Source: Sphingobacterium sp. (lineage in GTDB: Bacteria > Bacteroidota > Bacteroidia > Sphingobacteriales > Sphingobacteriaceae). From it: a stretch of DNA of 64,000 bases. Position numbers and translations under genes: made by a program. Shown here in pieces: positions 1 through 8,216 of this stretch. The stretch spans positions 62,001 through 126,000 of the forward strand of contig JAITTY010000005.1 in assembly GCA_031286695.1 (NCBI GenBank), given 5' to 3'. Numbering within the stretch: position 1 is the stretch's first letter; every line of letters starts with the position of its first letter. The notes under the pieces were generated by a model that did no database searches, had not been told where the DNA came from, and was given only the letters and a program-made list of their open reading frames with translations.

Positions 1-2205
1 TACAACCGGGATGAGATCGCAAAATACGGTCTCGATATCGCCTCCATCAATCGTACTGTCAATTCGGCCTTTGCAGGAGCTTCTGCAGGCAAGATCTATG
101 AAGGTGAAAAGAGCTTCGATCTTGTTGTGCGCGTGGGTAATGAAGGACGCCGTAATATTGAGGATGTCAGAAATCTACAAGTAACGACTGCCAAGGGAAT
201 ACAAATTCCACTTAGCCAGATTGCACATATTGATGAAGTGGAGGGTCCTAATCAGATCCAGCGGGAAAATGCCCGACGCCGTATTATCGTGGGCTTCAAT
301 GTCAGGGGGCGCGATGTGCAAAGTATCGTGGAGGAACTGCAGCATAAAGTTGCTGTCCAGCTTAAAATGGATACAGGCTACACATTGACTTATGGTGGTA
401 CATTTGAAAATCTACAACAGGCCAAGTCCCGCCTGAGCATTGCTGTGCCCATCGCCCTGCTTTTAATCTTTGGTATGCTTTATTTTGCATTTTCGTCATT
501 AAAAGATGGCGCCCTGATTTACACTGCAATTCCCCTGTCAGCGATCGGAGGTATTTTTGCCTTGGCCTTTCGAGGGATGCCCTTTAGTATCTCGGCGGGC
601 GTTGGTTTCATTGCGCTATTTGGTGTTGCCGTTTTAAATGGTATTGTCTTAATCTCGGAGTTTAACCGTATTAAAAAGGAAAGAATTATTACCGACATGC
701 AAGAACTGATTATGGTGGGCACTCGGAATCGTCTCCGCCCGGTACTCATGACCGCCGCTGTAGCGTCCTTGGGATTTTTACCAATGGCATTGAGCAATGG
801 TGCAGGTGCTGAAGTACAACGTCCACTAGCAACGGTTGTTATTGGTGGTTTAATTTCAGCAACATTCCTAACCCTCTTTGTTTTGCCCGCATTATATCTG
901 TTGTTTAATAAATCAGACAAAGCCCCCAACATGCTAAGTTCGGCATTAACCAAAATAGTCCTTCTGGTCCTATTGTCTTGTTTCTCTTTTCAAGGCGCTC
1001 AGGTTTCCGCACAAACTGTCAACAGCGCACAGCCTATATCTTTAGCGCAGGCCTTACAGCGTGCAGAACACAATAGCCCGCGTATCCAACAGCTCAGGAT
1101 CTATGAACAAGCTAAGGAAAAATTGGCCAAAACAGGATTCGACCCTTCTAAATTAGCTATTTCAGGCGATTACGGCCATGTAAATAGTGCGTATACCGAT
1201 AATCGCATCGGTATCAGCCAAACGGTTAGTTTTCCAGCTGTTTATAAAAAACAGACTGCTGTCTTGCAAAACGAGCTCTCTTTGGCGCGTGAATCTACCA
1301 AATTTAATCTCCTGGAGATTCGCACCGCAGTTAAGAGTCTTTATTTCGATTATCTAGCCATGGACAAACGAAAGGAGCTTTTGTTACGCGCAGATAGTCT
1401 GTACCGCATTTTTGAAGCAAAAACAAGCAAACGCTTTGACGTCGGTGCAGCAAATATTCTGGAGCAAACTGCTGCCCAAACCCAGCGTCAAGAAATCAAT
1501 AATCAATTAAAGCTGCTTCAAAAAGATATGAACATCACCCTGAACAGATTCAATTTCTTATTGCAGGACAGTATTCGTTACACCCCACAATCCGATACAA
1601 TTAAATATCAGTCAGTTAGATCGATCCACCTAAACTTATCAAGTCAGGCAGAAGCACTTCCAGCCTATAAGATCGCACAGCTGCAAACGCAGACCGCACA
1701 TGCGCAATGGCAGCTGGAACGCTCAAAGTTACTTCCTGAAATTACAATAGGATACAATACTCAAACGTTGCAGGGGGCACAAACCATCCATGGTCAGGAG
1801 GTATTCTATCGTTCGTCCGACCGTTTGAGCTACTTCAGCGCCGGTGTCACTGTACCCCTATTTTTTGGAGCGCAGTCCAATCGGATAAACGCGGCAAAAC
1901 TCGCTTGGAAAGGTCAGTTGAAAGAACTTGAATACGTGAAAAGTGAATTGAAAACAGAATCAAACAATGCTATAGAGCAAGTTGAGAAGTTTGAAGAGGT
2001 ATTAAAATATTATGAAGATCGTGGATTAAAGCATGCAGATACAATTTTTGTAACCGCCGACCAACAATTCGTTAATGGCGAAATAGACTACCTACAATGG
2101 GTTATTCTTGTCAACCAAGCCATTGGCATACAGAGCGAATACATCAATACATTAAACAGTTACAATCAGGCAGCCATCCAATTAAGTAAATTATACAATG
2201 AATAA
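1..2205 (+). CDS. CusA/CzcA-type heavy-metal RND pump fused to a TolC-like domain (5' end outside window)
   Basis: The reading frame is open from base 1 and shows no start, so the N-terminal part of the pump lies upstream of the window. The first ~310 visible residues are the end of an RND permease of the heavy-metal class: a periplasmic porter segment, then hydrophobic helices such as IALLLIFGMLYFAF and the ending LFVLPALYLLF. A second hydrophobic, signal-like stretch (LVLLSCFSF...VSAQ) then leads into ~420 residues of TolC/CusC-type outer-membrane factor with long amphipathic coiled coil. Such CusA-CusC fusions are known in Bacteroidota. The stop overlaps the start of the adaptor gene, so the two are cotranscribed. 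Expected role: export of monovalent or divalent metal ions from the periplasm or cytoplasm. The exact metal cannot be read from this part. Confidence 0.93.
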   Translation, partial: YNRDEIAKYGLDIASINRTVNSAFAGASAGKIYEGEKSFDLVVRVGNEGRRNIEDVRNLQVTTAKGIQIPLSQIAHIDEVEGPNQIQRENARRRIIVGFNVRGRDVQSIVEELQHKVAVQLKMDTGYTLTYGGTFENLQQAKSRLSIAVPIALLLIFGMLYFAFSSLKDGALIYTAIPLSAIGGIFALAFRGMPFSISAGVGFIALFGVAVLNGIVLISEFNRIKKERIITDMQELIMVGTRNRLRPVLMTAAVASLGFLPMALSNGAGAEVQRPLATVVIGGLISATFLTLFVLPALYLLFNKSDKAPNMLSSALTKIVLLVLLSCFSFQGAQVSAQTVNSAQPISLAQALQRAEHNSPRIQQLRIYEQAKEKLAKTGFDPSKLAISGDYGHVNSAYTDNRIGISQTVSFPAVYKKQTAVLQNELSLARESTKFNLLEIRTAVKSLYFDYLAMDKRKELLLRADSLYRIFEAKTSKRFDVGAANILEQTAAQTQRQEINNQLKLLQKDMNITLNRFNFLLQDSIRYTPQSDTIKYQSVRSIHLNLSSQAEALPAYKIAQLQTQTAHAQWQLERSKLLPEITIGYNTQTLQGAQTIHGQEVFYRSSDRLSYFSAGVTVPLFFGAQSNRINAAKLAWKGQLKELEYVKSELKTESNNAIEQVEKFEEVLKYYEDRGLKHADTIFVTADQQFVNGEIDYLQWVILVNQAIGIQSEYINTLNSYNQAAIQLSKLYNE

Positions 2206-3349
2206 ATCGTTAAAAAACACCGTATACAGTTTGATCCTTTTTTCCTTCGTTGCCTGTGCACAAGGAGAAAACACTGAAAATAATAAGCCAGCGCCCGTGA
2301 TAGATTCTACACCTATAGCACAAAGCGTTCTGCTTGAACCCAAACAGATTGCAGCAGCCGGTATTGTTATCGGAACCCCTACACTTGAAAATGTCAATGG
2401 TAAAATTACATTACAGGGCCATGTCGCAGTTGCGCCGGAAAGCACTGTGAGCTTAAGCTTTCCCATTGGTGGCTATATTAAATCGACGACCATGCTCCCT
2501 GGAAAACCAGTGCGAAAAGGTCAGGTACTGGCAACTATCGAAGATATGCAGTTTATTCAACTCCAACAGGACTATTTGACTGCACAGACAAATTATGTGC
2601 TTGCCGAAACCGAATATAAAAGACAATACGAACTCAATCAAAGCAAGGCAAGCAGCGACAAGGTGTTCCAGCAGGCCAAAGCAGATATGGATCGTGAACG
2701 CATCCTATTTCACTCGCTGGCGGAGAAACTACGTCTTATCGGAATCGATCCTAAGAAACTGACGACAACAGGTATCAAAAAAGAAGTACCTGTATTGTCT
2801 CCAACCAATGGTTTTATTACAAAAGTGAATGTAAGTGTTGGGAAATACACAGCTCCCACAGATATCCTCTTTGAGATTGTTAATCCATCAGACATGTATC
2901 TTTCCCTACAGCTGTTTGAAAAAGATCTGTCGAAAGTCAAGATAGGAAATACAGTTTCTGCGTATACCAATACGGAAGTCGCTCGAAAAATTCCAGCCAC
3001 AGTCTTTCTTGTCAACCGCACTTTTGATGAAAATAGAATGGCCGAAGTGCTATGCCGTTTTCAAAAATCCGATGCTATTTTGACCCCGGGGATGTTCATG
3101 AATGGCGATCTCTATATCAATAATACCAAGGCAATGGTTGTTCCCGAAGAGGCTATAGTACGTTGGCAAAATAAATATTTTGTATTTGTGCAACATAGCG
3201 CCGGTTCATTTCAAATGAATGAAGTAAAATTAGGTGTCCAAGAGAATGGGAAACAGCAGATTCAAGCCGATAACATTCGAACAGACACACAATTAGCACT
3301 AAAAAATGCTTTCGCTTTACTGATGAAAGCACAAAACAAAGAAGAGTAA
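2198..3349 (+). CDS. Periplasmic adaptor (membrane fusion) lipoprotein of the metal RND pump, CusB/CzcB-like
   Basis: 383 residues. The N-terminus is a lipoprotein signal with a lipobox ending SFVAC (Cys20), so the adaptor is probably anchored in the inner membrane. It has the usual membrane-fusion order: half lipoyl-like motif around residues 85-115 (GGYIKS...GKPVRKGQVLATIED), an alpha-helical hairpin at ~120-175, the second lipoyl half (SPTNGFITKVNVSVGKY), then beta-barrel and membrane-proximal domains. It starts inside the last codons of the pump gene (8-bp overlap), which implies translational coupling. The role is to link the RND pump to its TolC domain. No extra metal-binding N-terminal domain is visible. 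Confidence 0.92.
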   Translation: MNKSLKNTVYSLILFSFVACAQGENTENNKPAPVIDSTPIAQSVLLEPKQIAAAGIVIGTPTLENVNGKITLQGHVAVAPESTVSLSFPIGGYIKSTTMLPGKPVRKGQVLATIEDMQFIQLQQDYLTAQTNYVLAETEYKRQYELNQSKASSDKVFQQAKADMDRERILFHSLAEKLRLIGIDPKKLTTTGIKKEVPVLSPTNGFITKVNVSVGKYTAPTDILFEIVNPSDMYLSLQLFEKDLSKVKIGNTVSAYTNTEVARKIPATVFLVNRTFDENRMAEVLCRFQKSDAILTPGMFMNGDLYINNTKAMVVPEEAIVRWQNKYFVFVQHSAGSFQMNEVKLGVQENGKQQIQADNIRTDTQLALKNAFALLMKAQNKEE

Positions 3350-3383
3350 AATTATGCTGATCGAATAAATCATTTCAAGCGAT

Positions 3384-3429
3384 AGCCGCCATTTATCGTT
3401 CTTCTATGAATAATAAATGGCGGCTTTTA
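3384..3429 (+). terminator. Intrinsic terminator after the metal-efflux operon
   Basis: A 13-bp perfect stem (arms 3384-3396 and 3413-3425, AGCCGCCATTTAT) is followed by a short T-run. It lies 35 bp after the adaptor stop and before the oppositely oriented AlkC-like gene. Confidence 0.85.
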
Positions 3430-3563
3430 ATTTCGGATAAGCCAACCATCCGTCTAAACTGTTTTAGTTAGAATAAGCAAACTTAGATTTATTGTGGTAG
3501 ATTGGGCTCACACGTCGCTCAAGCTGGGGATCATCTTTTTTGTTTGGTAAATACCGGAAATAT

Positions 3564-4367
3564 TTACTTCAGGATGGTTCTAAGTGCTTTTCTAATGATG
3601 TATTTGGTTTCTTTGGTATCACTTTCTTCTTCCCAACGATGACAAAGTGCCCTAACAAAACCAGGTTGGCTTTTGCTTGCGTCATTCAGCCAATTTCCGA
3701 CGCTATCCCGAACATATTTTGAAGGGTCGGATTTTAGCGGTTCTAAAATAGGCAAAGCTAGACTTGGCTCCTGCTTCAACCGATCTATGTGCTTACACCA
3801 TACGCCCCTTGGTCGGGTCGATTCCGAAGCAAAACGCCTCAAATTTTCATCCTTATCCATTGTCCATAGACTCAGAACCGCAATACTCCGGTCCAGATCA
3901 AACGCTATCCGATTACGTATCGCCATCCAGCTGATTTCTCGTACCCCAAAATGCGTATCTGCCGCAAAAGGACGTATTGAAAACAGCAGTTCCTCGATTT
4001 CAAGCTGCTTATCATCTCCGATCGTGTAGGTTGCCCAGCAACGCACGAGATCTGCAGCATGGTTAGATAATATTGTAAGGAAGATAGTATCACGATGTTG
4101 TGTGGCCAAATCGAGCAGCGCACGCCCGATCGTTTCGTTAATGGAATTTACCGTCGGTTTCTGTAACTGCTCAAGCAGCAACAAGATTGGCTTTAAATAA
4201 TGAAGGCGTCCATTTTGCTGAAGGATATGCTCTAGTAAAAGCCGTTGATCAACAGCTAGCCACTCCACAAGATTTGCAGTTTCAATTTCACCGCGGTTTA
4301 AACTGTCCAGGCAATCTATCGAAATATCCGCCATCCGCCTTGCTCCTTTACGTTGTATCTTACTCAT
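3564..4367 (-). CDS. AlkC-like DNA alkylation repair protein (HEAT-like repeats)
   Basis: 267 residues, almost entirely helical, with repeated units such as FGVREISWMAIRNRI, ENLRRFASESTRPRG and YVRDSVGNWLNDASK. The pattern of SE(S/G)TRPRG followed by repeats ending in paired VRDSVGNWLND helices is what I know from the AlkC branch of the AlkC/AlkD glycosylase superfamily, which removes N3- and N7-alkylated bases. Assignment rests on this motif pattern, not on a search. The start codon overlaps the stop of the upstream peroxiredoxin-like gene (ATGA), so both form one operon. A HEAT-repeat protein without glycosylase activity is the alternative. Confidence 0.75.
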   Translation of the reverse strand: MSKIQRKGARRMADISIDCLDSLNRGEIETANLVEWLAVDQRLLLEHILQQNGRLHYLKPILLLLEQLQKPTVNSINETIGRALLDLATQHRDTIFLTILSNHAADLVRCWATYTIGDDKQLEIEELLFSIRPFAADTHFGVREISWMAIRNRIAFDLDRSIAVLSLWTMDKDENLRRFASESTRPRGVWCKHIDRLKQEPSLALPILEPLKSDPSKYVRDSVGNWLNDASKSQPGFVRALCHRWEEESDTKETKYIIRKALRTILK

Positions 4368-4999
4368 AGTTGTGCAATTAACTCTTCGACATTAAGCCGA
4401 TTCATATAGTTGACATCCATAAATCGATAAGATATCGTATAGTCCCGCTCGATCACAAAAACAGCGGGCACCGGTAGCCTATTGTTTTCATTACCATTGT
4501 AGCCCGACAAGTTGATTCCCAAGTGATCATAACTTGAAATAGCATAATCCTGAAGTTCAAATGAGATACCACAATTGTTGGCCAGCAAATTGTCTTCGTC
4601 AAATAACAATTCAAAATCTAAAGCGAGATCGCCCCTGAGCTGATCATTGTATTGGGGCATTTGTGGAGAAATAGCAAGGAGAGAAACTCCGTATTCTTTA
4701 AAATAAGGCAAGTTTTCCTGCAACGCCCGTAACTCTAGATTGCAATATGGACACCAACTTCCGCGAAAAAACGCGACTATTACCTTTCCTTTACTTAATA
4801 GTTCGCTCAATTCAATGCGCTTATTCTCTGTATTTAACAGGCCAAAATCGGGGAACTTATCCCCGACCTGGATGCTCCTTTCAATGAGATCCATAGCTGA
4901 CAGCTCTCCAATAGATCTTCTAAATGTCTCTTTTACTTCACTTGGAAGATTGGCTAAATCTGCGTTTAATTTAGCAATTTCGTTTTCTAGATTTTTCAT
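4364..4999 (-). CDS. Peroxiredoxin-like family protein (AhpC/TSA fold)
   Basis: 211 residues with a thioredoxin-fold peroxiredoxin core. An N-terminal helical ~45 residues is followed by VGDKFPDFGLLN, then the active-site segment VAFFRGSWCPYCNLELRALQ with a CxxC pair, and VSLLAISPQ. This layout matches the peroxiredoxin-like proteins often found beside HxlR regulators in Bacteroidota and proteobacteria, presumed to be thiol-dependent peroxide or electrophile reductases. It is divergent from an HxlR gene across a 92-bp gap holding a palindrome, and it is followed by an AlkC-like gene. The pair reads as a stress module for peroxides and alkylating electrophiles (inference). Confidence 0.88.
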   Translation of the reverse strand: MKNLENEIAKLNADLANLPSEVKETFRRSIGELSAMDLIERSIQVGDKFPDFGLLNTENKRIELSELLSKGKVIVAFFRGSWCPYCNLELRALQENLPYFKEYGVSLLAISPQMPQYNDQLRGDLALDFELLFDEDNLLANNCGISFELQDYAISSYDHLGINLSGYNGNENNRLPVPAVFVIERDYTISYRFMDVNYMNRLNVEELIAQL

Positions 5000-5061
5000 A
5001 TCTTATGCGCTATATTTGCAAAGTTTTAAAAGTTTATTCACAACTACAATACCGCATTTAA

Positions 5062-5078
5062 TTATCCCTATGGGATAA
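5062..5078. promoter_or_regulatory. Candidate HxlR operator: perfect 7-3-7 inverted repeat
   Basis: TTATCCC-TAT-GGGATAA is a perfect palindrome centred 22 bp before the HxlR start codon, in the divergent gap to the peroxiredoxin gene. Such regulators bind palindromes as dimers and usually control the divergent neighbour and themselves. Function is inferred from position and symmetry. Confidence 0.6.
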
Positions 5079-5091
5079 AAAAGTCAATTTT

Positions 5092-5433
5092 ATGAGTATA
5101 GCAGAGAGAGCAATAAAACAAAAAATTTGTCCTTTGGAATTTGCAGTGAATGCCATTAGCGGAAAATGGAAAATTCCGATTGTGTGGCGCATCAACGAAG
5201 GAGAAAGACGTCCAAGTGAAATGCTACGTGGCATTGCAAAAGTTGACCGACGGGTTCTAAATCAACAGTTAACGGAGATGGTCGAGGATGGAATATTATC
5301 CAAAAAGTCTTTTCATGAGCTTCCACCACGCGTAGAGTATTCACTTACGCCTTTGGGGGAAAGTTTGGTGGAAGTACTCTGGAAGTTAAATGCCTGGGGC
5401 GAGATCCTACTCGCAAATTCCAATAAAAGTTAG
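5092..5433 (+). CDS. HxlR-family winged-helix transcriptional regulator
   Basis: 113 residues covering a complete HxlR domain: CPLEFAVNAISGKWKIPIVW, then RRPSEMLRGI, DRRVLNQQLTEMVEDGIL (recognition helix and wing) and PPRVEYSLTPLGESL. Cys11 sits at the position often used for redox or electrophile sensing in this family. The gene is divergent from the peroxiredoxin-like gene, which is therefore its likely target. A perfect palindrome lies just upstream. Confidence 0.92.
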   Translation: MSIAERAIKQKICPLEFAVNAISGKWKIPIVWRINEGERRPSEMLRGIAKVDRRVLNQQLTEMVEDGILSKKSFHELPPRVEYSLTPLGESLVEVLWKLNAWGEILLANSNKS

Positions 5434-5472
5434 GGAAAAGAGGTAGCAGCATTTACCTTAGCATATTGACAA

Positions 5473-5669
5473 TTATTTACCAAAACTGCAAAATACAAAA
5501 TTTTGTTTCGTACCGAATGGCGTGCCGTGGTCAATTGTCATACACTCAATTTTTTTAAAATAAGATTGAAATAATTCGCTTATCGATTGTGCTGATACCA
5601 ACTCACCGTTTCCAGTGGTTTGTTTTCGTAAATATTTTCCCAATGTTTTTTTCGATTAAAATTTTCCAT
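5473..5669 (-). pseudogene. Remnant of a class I SAM-dependent methyltransferase with a large internal deletion
   Basis: Reading the minus strand from an ATG at 5669 gives a typical N-terminus (MENFNRKKHWENIYENKPLE...VSWYQ) that stops at 5580-5582. In another frame, ending at a stop at 5473-5475, is a typical C-terminus (GELVSAQSISELFQSYFKKI, then TPFGTKQNFVFCSF). Both ends resemble the ~200-residue Bacteroidota methyltransferases that begin with a WENIY...VSWYQ motif and end with TPFGTKQNF. The central SAM-binding part is absent and the two ends sit in different frames, overlapping in the GAAACGGTGAGTTGG area. About 130 codons appear lost. Family assignment is from memory of these end motifs. 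Confidence 0.7.
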
Positions 5670-5703
5670 CTGTTTATTGCTTCATAAATGAACCTCAAAA
5701 AAT

Positions 5704-6561
5704 TTACGGTAAGATATTTAAATCTCTTAAAACTTTTTTGGTAATCTCTTTGCGGCAGGCCGAGAAATCGGGGCGATTAAACTTACGATCTTGAATAAGC
5801 CTAGTTGCAAAGAAATAAACATCGCCTTTTTGTTCGACGTAGCCTACCCACCATCCTGTATTAATTTGGTTGGCCATTGTCCAGCCCGTCTTAGATCTGA
5901 TGATATAATCATCGTTTTTTTCCGAAACCATAACACGTTTAACGATATCCATGTTCCTTTTTGCAAAAGGCAAATCTCCGACATAAAGTTTTTTCAAAAA
6001 TTCAACCTGATTGATTGGAGAAATGCCCATTGAACCAAAATTCCAAAAATCACTACCTGATTCCGAAAGATCTACATTGCCGTAATCACATGCTTCAAGA
6101 TACTTTCGATAAACAGAACGATCAATTTTCTTCGCTATCTCGATAAAGGCCCAACCAGCTGAAACTTCAAATGCTTCCTTTACAGTAATATTTTTATAAA
6201 TATTGGGGCGATAGCCATATTTTACGGTATCAGTCGATCCTGGCCATTGGACAATGCTATGCTCATCTTTGATAGTCTTTGTCTCCAAAGCGATCAACAT
6301 ATTAATAATTTTAAAGGTTGATGCAGGCAAAGCTAGGGACTGTGTGTTTGTCGTATCAGACAAAATCCAAGTGCCACGTTTATTGTCATAAACCGCAATT
6401 GCACCGGACACTTGACATTGATCAAAATATTGCTGAAAATCAGATCTGATAATTTTCTTAACGGTACTTTTAGATTGAGCCAACAAACCAAAAGAGCTCG
6501 CAGAAATGAGTATAAACAAAACCCATTTGAAAATTGCATTATATTTTATTTTTACAGACAT
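5704..6561 (-). CDS. Class D (OXA-type) beta-lactamase
   Basis: 285 residues with a signal peptide ending near LLAQ. Class D active-site motifs are present in order: the nucleophile motif S81-T-F-K84 (the lysine is normally carboxylated), Y160-G-N162 and K224-T-G226, plus the FW pair near residue 172 and GISPINQVEFL. Where the family has S-x-V, this protein has S134-A-G136, which removes the valine that helps shield the lysine. The product should be periplasmic and hydrolyse penicillins. Activity on carbapenems cannot be judged from sequence alone. No mobile element flanks it, so it looks like a resident chromosomal gene, with a decayed methyltransferase downstream. Confidence 0.93.
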   Translation of the reverse strand: MSVKIKYNAIFKWVLFILISASSFGLLAQSKSTVKKIIRSDFQQYFDQCQVSGAIAVYDNKRGTWILSDTTNTQSLALPASTFKIINMLIALETKTIKDEHSIVQWPGSTDTVKYGYRPNIYKNITVKEAFEVSAGWAFIEIAKKIDRSVYRKYLEACDYGNVDLSESGSDFWNFGSMGISPINQVEFLKKLYVGDLPFAKRNMDIVKRVMVSEKNDDYIIRSKTGWTMANQINTGWWVGYVEQKGDVYFFATRLIQDRKFNRPDFSACRKEITKKVLRDLNILP

Positions 6562-6706
6562 ATCCTGCTATCATTAATATTTAGTTTAGCGACAATGGAA
6601 GCTTAAAATATGATAAAGTTAAAACAAAATTTTAAAAAGCTTCATCGCTGATCTGAACTTAATTAAATCCCTGTTTTCATGGATTTTTCACAACTTATTA
6701 TTTCTG

Positions 6707-6714
6707 TACTTTTG
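6707..6714 (+). promoter_or_regulatory. Bacteroidota-type -7 promoter element (TAnnTTTG)
   Basis: TACTTTTG matches the TAnnTTTG -7 consensus and lies 43 bp before the start of the 455-residue membrane protein gene. No good -33 TTG was picked out. Confidence 0.5.
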
Positions 6715-6757
6715 AGTAGACTCAGTGATCATAACAGATTATCCATCAAAATAATAC

Positions 6758-8125
6758 ATGAAAGAATATAGCTTTAAATATCAGAACAAAATTGGAATAG
6801 TCTATCTCCTCACGGTGCTGATTGGCATACCATTTCTTACAATCGCTGTCACCGTTTGGTTGATGGATTATATTTCTTGGCTTTTTTGGGTCAGTGTACC
6901 ATTCATGATTCTGACAATGATCTTAGGTGTCTGGCGTTTCTTAAAAAAATCAAACATATGGGACACAATAAAATTGGACAATGACGGATTTACTTCAAAA
7001 AGCTACGGCCGCGTAGAATATCAGGAAATTGCCGATATCCCAGCGTATAATGTTCTTATAGCGCCACCACCATCTATGCGCATCAGACTGACAGACGGAA
7101 GGCAATTAATTTGGCTATTCAATCCTAATAATCTAAAATCTACAGATCATATTGATACGTTTATAGCATTCAAGGAAGACCTATTAGATCATCTTGAACA
7201 AAGAGAATTAAAGCTAACAGAAAAGGTAGACCATAAGTCTCGCGATCTCCGCGAAATTCAGATTGAAGAAGGTGTCACAAACGAAAAAGTAGATCATGAT
7301 ATCATAGGACAGCTCAAAGAATCCAAACAGCGAGATTATCGTCATATAGCAATTCCTGTTTCAGCCGTATTTGGGACAATTATGCTCCTAAAAACTTGTG
7401 GTACAGATTTTATTCGCTCGCAGAGAGAAAACGAATCCAATAACTTTCGGTCTGCTGTTCTTAAAATGGAAACAGACTACGGCAACAATGTTCAACGCGC
7501 TCGCGATGTTGCAGCAAGCTATTCTATTAAATTTGGTCCGGTCTTTCTCCTGACGAATGATCCGGACGCGGTACTGGAGTTTACGCCGAATATAAACAAA
7601 GATCCTTATTCGACTGAGATCAATGTTATTGGCTTACGAAGAGTTGAGGATAACAAATTGTTAGAGCAGTATATTAAACACCCAGATAGTGTCTCTTATG
7701 AGCTTTCCGTAGTCAACGAAACAGCAAAGTTCTACAGCATTATGCGTAAAAGTATATTTGCGCAACAGGACAGCAGCGCAGGAACTGTCTACTTTGCGAT
7801 TTACAATCCGAAAGAGTCATTTCCAGTGAAACATAATCGCAGCTTCAACCAAGACAGTACTTTTCGGCCGATCCAGTTCGCGACATCGATTACAGTACCA
7901 AATATTGACAAACCAACAAAAGATATACTTGACAACATGGACTTTGCCTCTCTGAGATCAATCGTACAATCGTACAAGGGTACCTATTTTTATATGGCGG
8001 CAAAAGAACAGGACGGCATTTCAGAATCACAATTTGAGCAAATAAAATCCCTTGTCGAACAAGATTTAAAAGAACATCAAATCGACACCAAATTATTTCA
8101 AAGCAAAGTATACAATGTTAAATGA
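6758..8125 (+). CDS. Membrane protein of unknown function
   Basis: 455 residues, not recognised. Two hydrophobic helices lie at residues ~12-35 and ~40-65 and a third at ~198-215 (IAIPVSAVFGTIMLL). Between them is a ~130-residue hydrophilic part that begins like a PH-type or DUF-type membrane-associated domain (WDTIKLDNDGFTSKSYGRVEY) and ends in a charged helix. The last ~240 residues form an extracytoplasmic mixed alpha/beta domain with no motif I can name. The gene has its own promoter, is monocistronic, and ends facing the methyltransferase gene. Codon use looks like its neighbours. Confidence 0.8.
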   Translation: MKEYSFKYQNKIGIVYLLTVLIGIPFLTIAVTVWLMDYISWLFWVSVPFMILTMILGVWRFLKKSNIWDTIKLDNDGFTSKSYGRVEYQEIADIPAYNVLIAPPPSMRIRLTDGRQLIWLFNPNNLKSTDHIDTFIAFKEDLLDHLEQRELKLTEKVDHKSRDLREIQIEEGVTNEKVDHDIIGQLKESKQRDYRHIAIPVSAVFGTIMLLKTCGTDFIRSQRENESNNFRSAVLKMETDYGNNVQRARDVAASYSIKFGPVFLLTNDPDAVLEFTPNINKDPYSTEINVIGLRRVEDNKLLEQYIKHPDSVSYELSVVNETAKFYSIMRKSIFAQQDSSAGTVYFAIYNPKESFPVKHNRSFNQDSTFRPIQFATSITVPNIDKPTKDILDNMDFASLRSIVQSYKGTYFYMAAKEQDGISESQFEQIKSLVEQDLKEHQIDTKLFQSKVYNVK

Positions 8126-8216
8126 CCATCCTTCTAAGCGCAAATTAATTCAGCTAGTAAATTGCTCTGATTATCTCATTAGTTTTACCTTCATACGCGA
8201 CAGCGATGGCTTCGAC

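Noticed and set aside
519..953. 144-residue open frame on the minus strand inside the RND pump gene
   Set aside because: It lies wholly within a strong conserved coding region on the other strand and has no domain content; it is a shadow.
5704..6561. Mobile resistance cassette carrying the beta-lactamase
   Set aside because: No transposase, integron site or terminal repeats flank the gene and base content matches the surroundings.
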